Of a stretch of DNA of 64,000 bases, positions 26,701-35,337 are shown one piece after another. This DNA comes from Defluviitaleaceae bacterium (lineage in GTDB: Bacteria > Bacillota > Clostridia > Lachnospirales > WQUN01), in contig WQZS01000002.1 of the NCBI GenBank assembly GCA_009780585.1, forward strand, positions 186,001 to 250,000, given 5' to 3'. The notes beneath the pieces are model-generated. The model was given only the letters and a program-made list of their open reading frames with translations, searched no databases and was not told the DNA's origin. The stretch's first letter is position 1; every line of letters begins with the position of its first letter. A program made the position numbers and the translations under genes.

Positions 26701-29325
26701 TGAATGAATCAGCTTTAACGCGCCGTCGAAATCGTAATCCTCGATTAATCCGATCAGTTCCTCCATACCTTCCGCGCCTTGTAACTTATCGGCGAACTGC
26801 GCCGCTTCGAAATCGTTTTTGACCAGTAAGGGCGTCAGCTCGGAAAGGATAACCGCCAGGTCTTCCTTGCCGACGCGCGCGGTTTCCGATTTCTTTTGTT
26901 CCTTTTCCGCGTCCATTTCCGTTACGATAGGCGCGAGGCTGCTAAGAACGTCCGCCAATTCATTTTTTATCGCGTCAAGCTGCCCGGTTGTATAGCCGGG
27001 CGGTTCGCTTTGCAGCGACGATTCCAATGAAGCCGCCGCCGCTTGCAAGCCCTTTTTCCCGAGGTAGCCCGCGTTGCTTTTTAACGTATGCGCGATCCTG
27101 TGCGCCGTCTTGTAATCGCCCGTATCCAACGCGCGGCGTATCCGTTCAAAGACGTTTTCGTTTTCCTTTACGAAGGTATAAGAAGCCTTGCGGCGCAAAA
27201 ACGCTTCCTTTTCCAACAGCGTTTCCCGATTTCCGTCCCGATCCGCAGCCTTGATTTTATCGGGCGGTAAATAGCCTTGGACGATTTCATATAATTCGGA
27301 CGAATCGATGGGCTTTGACAGGAAATCGTCGAACCCGTTTTCCAAAAACATTTCCCGCGCGCCCGAAATGGCGTTGGCGGTTAACGCGATGATCGTGATA
27401 TCCGCGTATTTACCGCCCAAGTCCCTTATCCTTTGCACGGTTACGATGCCGTCCATTTCCGGCATCATATGGTCCATAAAAACGATATCGTAATCGTTTT
27501 GCTTGATGAGCTCGATCGCCTTATAACCCGAATTCGCCGTTTCCGCCTCGATATCGATCAAATTCAAGTGTCCGTACACCACTTTAAGGTTAAACTCGTT
27601 GTCATCCACCACCAAAATCCTCGCGTCGGGCGCGGAAAAGGCCGTTTTTACCGCTTCGGTTTCGTTTTTGCGGGCGTATTCGGCGTCGCCGTATATGATG
27701 GGTATGGTGACGGTAAACGCCGTACCCTGCCCGTACTCGCTTTCCACGGTGATTTCGCCGCCCATCATCTTTACGAAGGACTTGCATATGGAAAGCCCGA
27801 GGCCCGTACCCGTGACGTTCCTCGTTTTGGATTTATTCACCTGCTCGAACGCGTCGAACAACTTGGGCAGGTCCTCACGGCTGATCCCCATACCCGTATC
27901 CTCCACCACGAATATGAGGTTGTTTTCATCAGCCCTTATCGATAAGCGGACGTGCCCCTTTTCGGTGAATTTGATCGCGTTGCCGCATATATTGGTCAGG
28001 GTTTGCCTTAGCCGAAGGTCGTCCCCGTACAGGTATTCGGGAAGGTCGTCCGCCATTTCAACCATAAACGCGAGGCCCTTATCGTGGGCGACGTACGTAA
28101 ACATGGACGCGATATTGTCCATCAACTCACGGAAATTGTAATCGACGGTGTTTAACTCAAACTTACCCGATTCGATCTTAGAAAAATCCAATATGTCATT
28201 GATAATGCCCAAAAGCGATTTGCCGGACAGGATAATATCGCGGACATAACCCGCCTGGCGTTCGTTAAGCACCTCATGGGATAACAGCTCGCCCATACCG
28301 ATGATGGCGTTCATGGGCGTTCGGATTTCATGGGACATATTGGACAGGAATTCGGACTTGGTCATGTTCGCGGTTTGCGCTTCGTCTAACGCGTCCTTTA
28401 ATTGCAACGTCATTTCGTTTTTAAGCATCGAGTTCGCGATCAATAAACCCGCCGAACCCAAAATCGACGCTTCGTAATCGGTAAATATCCTTTCCCTGTG
28501 GCAATCGTCAAAGCCGATAAACCCCCAAAACTGGTCTTGCAAAAATACGGGGGTTACGAATATGGACTCGATCCCCTGCCCTTCGAGGTGCGCCGTGGAA
28601 GCCGGGGGCATATCCTTCACCACGCCGTTGATATATTTGCCGACGGCAAGCGTACTTTCCCATTCGGGGATCGTTTCCTTATAAGACACGCTGACGGTAT
28701 ATTCGTTGCCCTGCATGGGTTCGGCTTTTTCCGACCATTCGCATATTTGGGTGCAGAACAGCTCATCGTTTTCAACGTAATTCTTCCATATGTATACACG
28801 GTCAACGTCCATCGCCTCGGCGATGATGCCCATGCAGCGGTACATCCTTTCCATAAAGTCCTCTGTTTGCGATTTCGACAGGAGCTCCGCTATGCGGTTT
28901 ACCGTGTTTAAAAGACGGTCCTTATGCGCGGCTTCTTCGATCATCGCGTTGTACCTGCTCATGTCGAATACATGCGCCACGACGAACCGTTCGTTTTTAC
29001 CGTCCACGCGGACCGCGGTGATGTTACAGGGGATCGGCGTACCGTGGGAATCGACGTGCGCCCAATCGAAGACGAGCTTGCCTTCTTCAAACGCTTTTTT
29101 AAGGTTCGCGGCGGCCAACTCGCCCGAAGGTCTCCCGTTCGGTTGATATTCGGGCGAAAAATTAAAGAAGCCCTTCATAAAACTTTCTTTATTGTCCGCC
29201 TTAAACATCTTCATGCTGGCGTCATTACAATCGATCATTTGCAAATCGGAGCTCCACAAATGACAGGTATACGGCATCGAATCGAACATGAGCTTTATAT
29301 TGTCGTAATTCTTTGAATCATTCAT
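26695..29325 (-). CDS. Hybrid sensor histidine kinase: PAS-GAF-HisKA-HATPase-REC-HPt
   Basis: 876 residues. In order: PAS (residues 8-130), GAF-like sensor (145-310, ending FIGFDDCHRERIFTDYEASILGSAGLL), HisKA with MSHEIRTPMNAIIGMGELLS (phospho-His near 332), HATPase with NICGNAIKFTEKGHV and VVEDTGMGISREDL, receiver ILVVDDNEFNLKVV with phospho-Asp in DIVFMDHMMPEMDG, and HPt with AHRIAHTLKSNAGYLG. No membrane helices, so it senses a cytoplasmic signal. It follows the receiver-GGDEF gene by seven bases; the upstream TAG overlaps its GGGAGTAGG ribosome site. The HPt could pass phosphate to that receiver. Convergent with the HtrA gene, overlapping by six bases. Confidence 0.92.
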   Translation of the reverse strand: MNDSKNYDNIKLMFDSMPYTCHLWSSDLQMIDCNDASMKMFKADNKESFMKGFFNFSPEYQPNGRPSGELAAANLKKAFEEGKLVFDWAHVDSHGTPIPCNITAVRVDGKNERFVVAHVFDMSRYNAMIEEAAHKDRLLNTVNRIAELLSKSQTEDFMERMYRCMGIIAEAMDVDRVYIWKNYVENDELFCTQICEWSEKAEPMQGNEYTVSVSYKETIPEWESTLAVGKYINGVVKDMPPASTAHLEGQGIESIFVTPVFLQDQFWGFIGFDDCHRERIFTDYEASILGSAGLLIANSMLKNEMTLQLKDALDEAQTANMTKSEFLSNMSHEIRTPMNAIIGMGELLSHEVLNERQAGYVRDIILSGKSLLGIINDILDFSKIESGKFELNTVDYNFRELMDNIASMFTYVAHDKGLAFMVEMADDLPEYLYGDDLRLRQTLTNICGNAIKFTEKGHVRLSIRADENNLIFVVEDTGMGISREDLPKLFDAFEQVNKSKTRNVTGTGLGLSICKSFVKMMGGEITVESEYGQGTAFTVTIPIIYGDAEYARKNETEAVKTAFSAPDARILVVDDNEFNLKVVYGHLNLIDIEAETANSGYKAIELIKQNDYDIVFMDHMMPEMDGIVTVQRIRDLGGKYADITIIALTANAISGAREMFLENGFDDFLSKPIDSSELYEIVQGYLPPDKIKAADRDGNRETLLEKEAFLRRKASYTFVKENENVFERIRRALDTGDYKTAHRIAHTLKSNAGYLGKKGLQAAAASLESSLQSEPPGYTTGQLDAIKNELADVLSSLAPIVTEMDAEKEQKKSETARVGKEDLAVILSELTPLLVKNDFEAAQFADKLQGAEGMEELIGLIEDYDFDGALKLIHSL

Positions 29326-29332
29326 CGCGTAC

Positions 29333-30244
29333 CTACTCCCCGCTTATTACATAACGGTTTCTGCCGGATTCCTTGGCCTTGTAGAGTGCTTGGTCCGCCT
29401 TTTCGATAAAGTCGTCGATCGATGTGTTTTCCGAGGGTATAAGCGAATTAACTCCAATGCTGACCGTTATCTTCGTAATGACGTTGTGCTCGGTGGGGAT
29501 GTCGGTTTCCTCGACGTTTTTGCGTACCCGCTCGGCGACTTCCCCCGCGCCCTCCGAATCCGTATTCGGCAGCAATATAATAAATTCCTCACCGCCCCAA
29601 CGCGCGGCGAAATCGGACGGGCGGTTAAGGGAACGGGAGGCCGCCTCCGCGAACGCCTTTAACGCCGTATCGCCCTGCTGATGCCCGTAGGTGTCGTTAT
29701 AGGTCTTAAACTTATCGATGTCCATCATGAGGATGCTGATCGGTTTTTGTTCGCGGTTCGCGTTGCCCCATTCCGCGAAGAGCCGATTTTCAAATCCGCG
29801 CCGGTTCGATATCTTCGTCAGCGGGTCTACAAGGGCTAGGTGTTCAATTGTACGCATTTGGTCAATAATTTTGAGGTGGGTATTTACGCGGGCCTTTACG
29901 ATTGATTTATTAAAGGGCTTCGTTATGTAATCGACCGCCCCCAGAAAGAATCCCTTTTCCTCATCATCCGCGCTCGTTAACCCGGTGATGAATATCACGG
30001 GGATTTTGTTCGTCGCGTCCGTTTCCTTTAACTTCTTGATTACTTCAAAACCCGACATTTCCGGCATAAGGACATCCAGCAATATCAGGTCGGGTTTATG
30101 CTCATTGGCGAGGTCGATCGCCCGCGCGCCGCTCCTCGATATCAGGAGGTTGTACATGGGCGACAGGATATCACCCAGGATATTGACGTTCATCTTTTCA
30201 TCATCCGTGATTAGGATCGTAAATTCCTTCTTGTCTCCAAACAT
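29333..30244 (-). CDS. Response regulator with GGDEF diguanylate cyclase domain
   Basis: 303 residues. The N-terminal receiver (ILITDDEKMNVNILGDIL; phospho-Asp in LILLDVLMPEMSGF; KPF near residue 110) is joined to a GGDEF domain with a DPLTKISNRRGFENRL start, active-site RWGGEEF and an upstream RPSD that fits the inhibitory I-site (RxxD five residues before GGEEF). Phosphorylated receivers of this kind dimerise and activate c-di-GMP synthesis. It is first in a two-gene unit with the downstream hybrid kinase, so kinase and output enzyme are made together. Confidence 0.94.
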   Translation of the reverse strand: MFGDKKEFTILITDDEKMNVNILGDILSPMYNLLISRSGARAIDLANEHKPDLILLDVLMPEMSGFEVIKKLKETDATNKIPVIFITGLTSADDEEKGFFLGAVDYITKPFNKSIVKARVNTHLKIIDQMRTIEHLALVDPLTKISNRRGFENRLFAEWGNANREQKPISILMMDIDKFKTYNDTYGHQQGDTALKAFAEAASRSLNRPSDFAARWGGEEFIILLPNTDSEGAGEVAERVRKNVEETDIPTEHNVITKITVSIGVNSLIPSENTSIDDFIEKADQALYKAKESGRNRYVISGE

Positions 30245-30447
30245 ATCCGAACACCCCGCTTTAATATTTTTACTTCGAATAAGGGACTACAATGTGTACG
30301 AATCCGACATAACCAAATATAAAATAAATATCCCGCGCGGATTAGCCCCCAAACGAATAACCGCTCCCTTAATACTTCCGCGCGTAAATGTACCAACGGG
30401 TGTATCCGATAAATGGGGCAAATTAGCGGCAACGCTTTATTACGGTA

Positions 30448-30474
30448 TTGTTACAAACCCCGTTATGGTATAAT
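30448..30474 (+). promoter_or_regulatory. Extended -10 promoter for the ABC operon
   Basis: TGGTATAAT (perfect -10 at 30469-30474 with an extended TGn) follows TTGTTA at 30448-30453 with a 15-base spacer. It lies in the divergent gap between the GGDEF gene and the ABC ATPase gene. Confidence 0.6.
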
Positions 30475-30497
30475 TCGGCAGAATTCTCATACCATAA
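30463..30497. promoter_or_regulatory. Candidate palindromic operator overlapping the -10 box
   Basis: TTATGGTAT at 30463-30471 is the exact inverted copy of ATACCATAA at 30489-30497, with inner AATTC/GAATT arms. Overlap with the -10 box suits a repressor site; the regulator is not known. Confidence 0.5.
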
Positions 30498-30519
30498 TTA
30501 CCGAAAGGGGCAATTCGCG

Positions 30520-31521
30520 TTGATAGAAGTGATGAACCTCACGAAGCGATACGGCCACCATTTTGCGGTCAATGATTTGAATTTCTCTATTTCCGCGGGC
30601 GAGATCGTGGGCTTCCTCGGGCCCAACGGCGCGGGCAAGACAACGACGATGAACATTATGACGGGGTTTATCGCGGCGACGAAGGGCGACGTGATCATCA
30701 ACGGGCTCGATATCGTCGCCGAACCGGAAAAGGCGAAGGCGCAAATCGGTTATCTGCCCGATACGCCGCCCGTGTACGGCGATATGCGGGTGGACGAATA
30801 CCTGAGCTTCGCGGCAGATATCAAGGGCGTTAAACGCGCCGGACGAAAAGAGCATTTAAACCATATCAAAAACCAAGTACACATAAACGACGTCTCCCGC
30901 CGCTTGATCAAGAACCTCTCGCGGGGGTACCGCCAACGGGTGGGGCTTGCGCAAGCCATGGTGGGCAATCCGCGCGTCATTATCATGGACGAGCCCACGA
31001 TCGGTTTGGACCCCAAGCAAATCATCGAAATGCGCGACGTTGTAAAGAATTTAGGCAAAAAGCATACGGTAATCCTTTCGTCCCACATCATGCAGGAAGT
31101 CAGCGCGGTATGCGACCGGGTGATGATCATTAATAAGGGCCGCATCGTGGCGCAGGGTACGCCCGAGCATCTTTCCTCCAACCTTTCCAAGTCGGGGGGG
31201 AAGATCCAAGTGCGCGTAAAGGCCGACCCCACACAAATACGCGAGGCGCTAAAGGAATACACGGTCATCCGCCACATCAACGTACTGGACGGCCGCGAGC
31301 CCGGCACGACCGACCTTGAGTTGGCGGGCGACGACGGCGCGGACATACGCGAAGCGGTCTTCCGTTGCATGGCCAAGCACAACCTGCCGCTTTTACTCAT
31401 GAAGTCGATGGATCTTTCGCTGGAAGAAGTCTTCCTTAGATTAACGGGCGACATACGCGGCGAGGCCGCGGGGTACGAGCTCCCCGAAGAAGAAACCGCG
31501 AAAGGGGGCGATCCCGCGTGA
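30520..31521 (+). CDS. ABC transporter ATP-binding protein (GldA-like)
   Basis: 333 residues from TTG 30520, with GAAAGGGG nine bases upstream. A longer in-frame version from 30448 would run through the promoter and is rejected. Walker A GPNGAGKTT, signature LSRGYRQRVGLAQAM, Walker B VIIMDEPTIGLDP and the H-loop SSHIMQEV are intact. A C-terminal extension of about 80 residues follows (IREALKEYTVIRHINV onward). With the next three genes it forms the Gld-like ABC unit found in many Firmicutes; the substrate is unknown. The stop overlaps the permease GTG start. Confidence 0.92.
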   Translation: MIEVMNLTKRYGHHFAVNDLNFSISAGEIVGFLGPNGAGKTTTMNIMTGFIAATKGDVIINGLDIVAEPEKAKAQIGYLPDTPPVYGDMRVDEYLSFAADIKGVKRAGRKEHLNHIKNQVHINDVSRRLIKNLSRGYRQRVGLAQAMVGNPRVIIMDEPTIGLDPKQIIEMRDVVKNLGKKHTVILSSHIMQEVSAVCDRVMIINKGRIVAQGTPEHLSSNLSKSGGKIQVRVKADPTQIREALKEYTVIRHINVLDGREPGTTDLELAGDDGADIREAVFRCMAKHNLPLLLMKSMDLSLEEVFLRLTGDIRGEAAGYELPEEETAKGGDPA

Positions 31522-32393
31522 TTCCCATATATAAAAAGGAAATACGCGCCTACTTCACCCAAATGGTGGGCTACGCGTTTTTGGCGTTTATGCTGTTTTT
31601 GGTGGGTATGATGTTTACGTTCAATAACATCTTTCCGCAGAGCGGGCGCTTCGGCGATACGCTGATGGCGTCCTCCACGTCCTTTATGTTTTTTATCCTC
31701 GTCCCGATCCTGACGATGCGCCTCTTTTCCGAGGAAACGAAGCACAAAACCGACCAATTGTTGTTCACGAGCCCGCTTTCGGTCGCGCAGATCGTATTGG
31801 GTAAATACCTGGCGGCTTTTTCGCTGTTTATGGTCGGTGTCGGGCTTACGGTCTTGTTCCCGCTGTCGATGGTACGGCACGCCGTAGAGGGATTGCCCGC
31901 GAGCCAAATCATGGGTTCGTACGCGGGTTTTATCCTAATCGGCGCGTGTTGCATCGCGGTGGGTATGTTCGTTTCGGTGTTGACCGACAACCAAATCATC
32001 GCCGCCGTGGCTACGTTCGCGGTCATATGGGTTATGTTCGTGATGGACGCCTTGGCCATGACGATGCCCGTTTCCGCGGGGGCATCGCTCTTTTTCGTCG
32101 CGCTGGTGGTTTTGGCGGTAGCGGGTACTTGGTACTATTCCACGCGGCATTGGCTTTCCTCGGGGATATTAGCCGTAATCGGCGTTGCCGCGGCGATCGG
32201 GCTGTATATTTACAATAACTTGATTTACGACGCTATTATCGTAAGGGTATTGCTGTGGTTCTCCCTGTACACGCGCTTCGGCGTGATGTCCCTGGGTATA
32301 TTGAACCTGTCCGACATCGTTTACTATGTATCGTTTACGGCGCTGTTCACCTACCTCACCATGAACGTGATCGAAAAAAGGAGGTGGCGGTAA
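31518..32393 (+). CDS. ABC-2 type permease (GldF-like)
   Basis: 291 residues from GTG 31518 (GTGA overlap with the ATPase stop). It has six hydrophobic segments, beginning with MVGYAFLAFMLFLVGMMFTF and containing the FSEETKHKTDQLLFTSPLSVAQIVLGKYLAAF element typical of ABC-2 permeases of this subgroup. It would form the membrane channel for the preceding ATPase. A strong AAGGAGGTGG near its end serves the next gene, whose ATG overlaps the TAA by one base. Confidence 0.9.
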   Translation: MIPIYKKEIRAYFTQMVGYAFLAFMLFLVGMMFTFNNIFPQSGRFGDTLMASSTSFMFFILVPILTMRLFSEETKHKTDQLLFTSPLSVAQIVLGKYLAAFSLFMVGVGLTVLFPLSMVRHAVEGLPASQIMGSYAGFILIGACCIAVGMFVSVLTDNQIIAAVATFAVIWVMFVMDALAMTMPVSAGASLFFVALVVLAVAGTWYYSTRHWLSSGILAVIGVAAAIGLYIYNNLIYDAIIVRVLLWFSLYTRFGVMSLGILNLSDIVYYVSFTALFTYLTMNVIEKRRWR

Positions 32394-33847
32394 TGTTCGG
32401 CAAACTCAAAATCCTACGCGAGAAACGCTTCCGCTACGGCACCTTTTCCACGGCGATGATGCTGTTCGCCGTTGTGTTGTTCGTACTGGTCAACTTGGTG
32501 GCGGGGGAGTTCGACCGCACATGGGACTTGACGGACGAACAGTTGTTTACGCTGTCGCCCCAATCGCACCGGTTTTTGGAAACCCTTAACCAAGACGTAA
32601 CCATCACCCTAATCGCGCCCACTGGGACGGAAGACCCTTTATTGACGGCATTGCTTGAGGAATACGCAAGCGCGAACGCGCGCATCAGCGTAGGCTCACG
32701 CGATCCGCTGATCAGCCCCGGCTTCGTACAGCAATTCTCCGCGGAATTGGACGGCGCGATGCCCAACCAAAGCATCATCGTGCAAAGCGGCACGCAGCAC
32801 CGCGTCATCACCCCCGACATGATGGTTACATTGCAGCATAACCAATGGGGACATCCGATTGGAATCGCCAGCGTCAATTTCGAGCGGCAGATCACCACGT
32901 CCATACACACCGTCACGCAGGGCGAAGTCGCCACGGTGTACAAGGTACTGGGCAGCGGCGAAACGCCCCTCGACCCGGCCTTCATATCCTTCCTGGAAGC
33001 CGAAAACTTTATCGTACGCGGTATCGACGCGATCACGATCATCCGCGACGGTATACCCGCGGACGCGGATATCCTGTTGCTTTCCACCCCGCAATGGGAT
33101 TGGCCCGCCGATAAGGCCGACAGGATATTGGCCTTTTTGGAAGACGAAGGGCTTGCCTTTATGGTGATTGACCCCCAATTCGGTATGCGTATGCCCAATT
33201 TCGACCGCGTATTGGCGGCGTACGGCGTCCGCGTGAGCGACTATATCGTGATGGAAACCGACCCGCGCCAGCATGTGGTGCTGCCGATGTTTGTGATACC
33301 GCAGTTAATGCCGCATGAGGTTAACCTGCCCTTGGCGGCGGCGGGGCGTATGACGCTGCTTACGCGCTTCTCGGGCGCGGTGGAGCTTACGGGCATCTTA
33401 CGGACAACCACAACGATCGAGCCTATATTATTCACGTCATCCAACGCCTTCGGCCGGATCGATTTGCATTTGGAATCCCCCCTCTTCCATCCGGATTACG
33501 ATTACGACGGCGGACCCTTCGTATTGGCCGTCGCCATTACCGATTCGGTCTTCGCCGGAAGGAGCATGGAAACGCGCATCGTGGTCGTGGGCAGCGGCGA
33601 TATTTGGTCGCCCGCCCCGCGTGAGATGGTGGGCGACAATAACTTCCTGTTCGCGGCGAGCGCGCTGCGCTGGCTCACGGGCCAAGGCCCGGGCTTGTTT
33701 ATCCACACCCGCACCCCGCCGGGTATCAACCCGTTAATGCTCAATCAACTCCAAGCCAATATGATCGCCGGATTTTCGATGGGCTTGCTTCCTTTGGCGA
33801 CGCTGGCCGTCGGTATATTCATATGGTACAGGAGGAGGCACAGCTAG
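32393..33847 (+). CDS. GldG-like ABC-associated membrane protein
   Basis: 484 residues from ATG 32393 (TAATG overlap, AAGGAGGTGG at 32378-32387). An N-terminal helix (GTFSTAMMLFAVVLFVLVNLVAGEF) precedes the diagnostic FDRTWDLTDEQLFTLSPQSHRFLETLNQDVTITLIAP, then a large extracytoplasmic domain (ADILLLSTPQWDWPADKADRILAFLEDEG) and a C-terminal helix (MGLLPLATLAVGIFIWYRRR). This matches the ABC_transp_aux/GldG family. The role in transport is unclear. Translationally coupled on both sides. Confidence 0.88.
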   Translation: MFGKLKILREKRFRYGTFSTAMMLFAVVLFVLVNLVAGEFDRTWDLTDEQLFTLSPQSHRFLETLNQDVTITLIAPTGTEDPLLTALLEEYASANARISVGSRDPLISPGFVQQFSAELDGAMPNQSIIVQSGTQHRVITPDMMVTLQHNQWGHPIGIASVNFERQITTSIHTVTQGEVATVYKVLGSGETPLDPAFISFLEAENFIVRGIDAITIIRDGIPADADILLLSTPQWDWPADKADRILAFLEDEGLAFMVIDPQFGMRMPNFDRVLAAYGVRVSDYIVMETDPRQHVVLPMFVIPQLMPHEVNLPLAAAGRMTLLTRFSGAVELTGILRTTTTIEPILFTSSNAFGRIDLHLESPLFHPDYDYDGGPFVLAVAITDSVFAGRSMETRIVVVGSGDIWSPAPREMVGDNNFLFAASALRWLTGQGPGLFIHTRTPPGINPLMLNQLQANMIAGFSMGLLPLATLAVGIFIWYRRRHS

Positions 33848-35337
33848 TGAGCAGGAACGCGCGGCAAATCCTTTCGCTGCTTGTGGCGGCGTTGGTCATC
33901 GGGGCGATGGCGGCGGCGTATATATGGAGTACCCGACGGGCGGACATGTCCGACCCTGAGGACGCGGCGCACCCAAACGGTGACGCGTCCCCCACTACGT
34001 ATACACTTTCCGACCGCGCCCAAACGGAGGTTTCACGGATATCCGTACGGCACGGGGACGGGGTCGCAAGGCTCTTTTTGCCGGGGGAAGCGGTGGGGGA
34101 TCGGTTCATATGGTATATGGCCGACCACCCCGAATATATACTGGATAATTGGAGCGTGCAAAACCTGCTGCGCCCCGCTTTCACGCTGACCGCGCACGAA
34201 CGGGCCCACGAGGATACGCACGGCATGGATTTAACGGAATTCGGCCTGGACCCGCCGCAGGCTGTTTTTACCGCGCACTATACGAACGGCGGGACGGCTT
34301 CCATTTATTTGGGGAACGAAACCCCCGACAGGCAACGTTTCTTCGTTATGGTAAGCGGCGACCCGGCTATGTATTTATTACCGCGCTTTACGGTGTCTTG
34401 GATGCTTTCCGAAGCGGAAGACCTCCTTTGCCGCGCCTTTCCGCCGCTCCATACGGACAGCCTCACCCTGTTCTATTTAGCGCAGCGCGGGCGCGATACG
34501 CTGGAAATCACAAGGACCGACGACCCCGAACTGTTGGCGACCCTGCCCGACATGGGCTTTGCCCCGGCCGTCGCGTTGCAACCCCCCGCCCTCGCGGGGC
34601 GCACCGCGGATACATTTAACCTTAACCGAATGGTGCTGGAGGATTTCTTCGCGGGATTCCGCTTGGGGGATGTGGCGGATATAGCGCCCGATGACCTGGC
34701 TCCGTTCGGCCTGGATGACCCCTATATCGACTTCCGGTTTGAAACGGACGACGGGTTCGTACACCTTCGCTTCGGCGATACCCTATCGCGGGAAATCGAC
34801 GGGCAAAACGTACCCCATATTTACGTCATGCACAACGACCGCCCGCACGTATTTATGGCGGAGCTTAGCGCGGTTAATCCGATCATCGATCTTAACGTGA
34901 TGCACTTCATCACGCGTTTTATCGCGCTCGTCAACATCCTGGACGTGGAGCGTATCGGCGTGGCGCACGGTACGGTACCCGAACGTAACCTTAACATGGT
35001 GATCAACCATGATTTTTCACAGGGTAACAACGATATCTTCCCCACGATCAACGGCGTTTCCGTCGAAGCCGCGTCCTTCCGCACGCTGTACAGGCTTTTG
35101 ATTTCCATCGGCGCGGACTCCCCGCTGGACCCGTCGCCGCCGCAGGGTACACCCGCGTTCACCGTTACGTTCTATCTGCTTGACGGCACGCAAACGAAAA
35201 TCGACTTTTACGATTTCGACGGGAACTTCTATACCTTTTCGCTGGATGGAGACTATGTATGGGCGGTTACGAACCGGCGCGGGGTTGAAGCGTTCTTTGC
35301 CGAAACGGAAAGGCTGCTTACGTCCCCGCAGGGTTAA
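33847..35337 (+). CDS. DUF4340-type extracytoplasmic protein of the ABC operon
   Basis: About 496 residues from GTG 33847, which overlaps the upstream TAG by one base and has AGGAGGAGG nine bases before it. An N-terminal helix (ILSLLVAALVIGAMAAAYIW) anchors it, and the rest is exported. The repeated beta pattern (LTEFGLDPPQAVFTAHYTNGGTASIYLGNETPDRQRFFVMVSGDPAMYLL, and LAPFGLDDPYIDFRFETDDGFVHLRFGD) matches DUF4340. Proteins of this family follow GldG-like proteins in many bacteria. Convergent with the next kinase gene, overlapping by four bases. Confidence 0.85.
   Translation: MSRNARQILSLLVAALVIGAMAAAYIWSTRRADMSDPEDAAHPNGDASPTTYTLSDRAQTEVSRISVRHGDGVARLFLPGEAVGDRFIWYMADHPEYILDNWSVQNLLRPAFTLTAHERAHEDTHGMDLTEFGLDPPQAVFTAHYTNGGTASIYLGNETPDRQRFFVMVSGDPAMYLLPRFTVSWMLSEAEDLLCRAFPPLHTDSLTLFYLAQRGRDTLEITRTDDPELLATLPDMGFAPAVALQPPALAGRTADTFNLNRMVLEDFFAGFRLGDVADIAPDDLAPFGLDDPYIDFRFETDDGFVHLRFGDTLSREIDGQNVPHIYVMHNDRPHVFMAELSAVNPIIDLNVMHFITRFIALVNILDVERIGVAHGTVPERNLNMVINHDFSQGNNDIFPTINGVSVEAASFRTLYRLLISIGADSPLDPSPPQGTPAFTVTFYLLDGTQTKIDFYDFDGNFYTFSLDGDYVWAVTNRRGVEAFFAETERLLTSPQG

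Noticed and set aside
30448-30519. N-terminal extension of the ABC ATPase frame
   Set aside because: It runs through the promoter and operator; TTG 30520 has a ribosome site and matches the family N-terminus.
32255-32392. N-terminal extension of the GldG-like frame into the permease gene
   Set aside because: ATG 32393 has a strong AAGGAGGTGG and starts the family-like sequence; the extension overlaps the permease by 139 bases.
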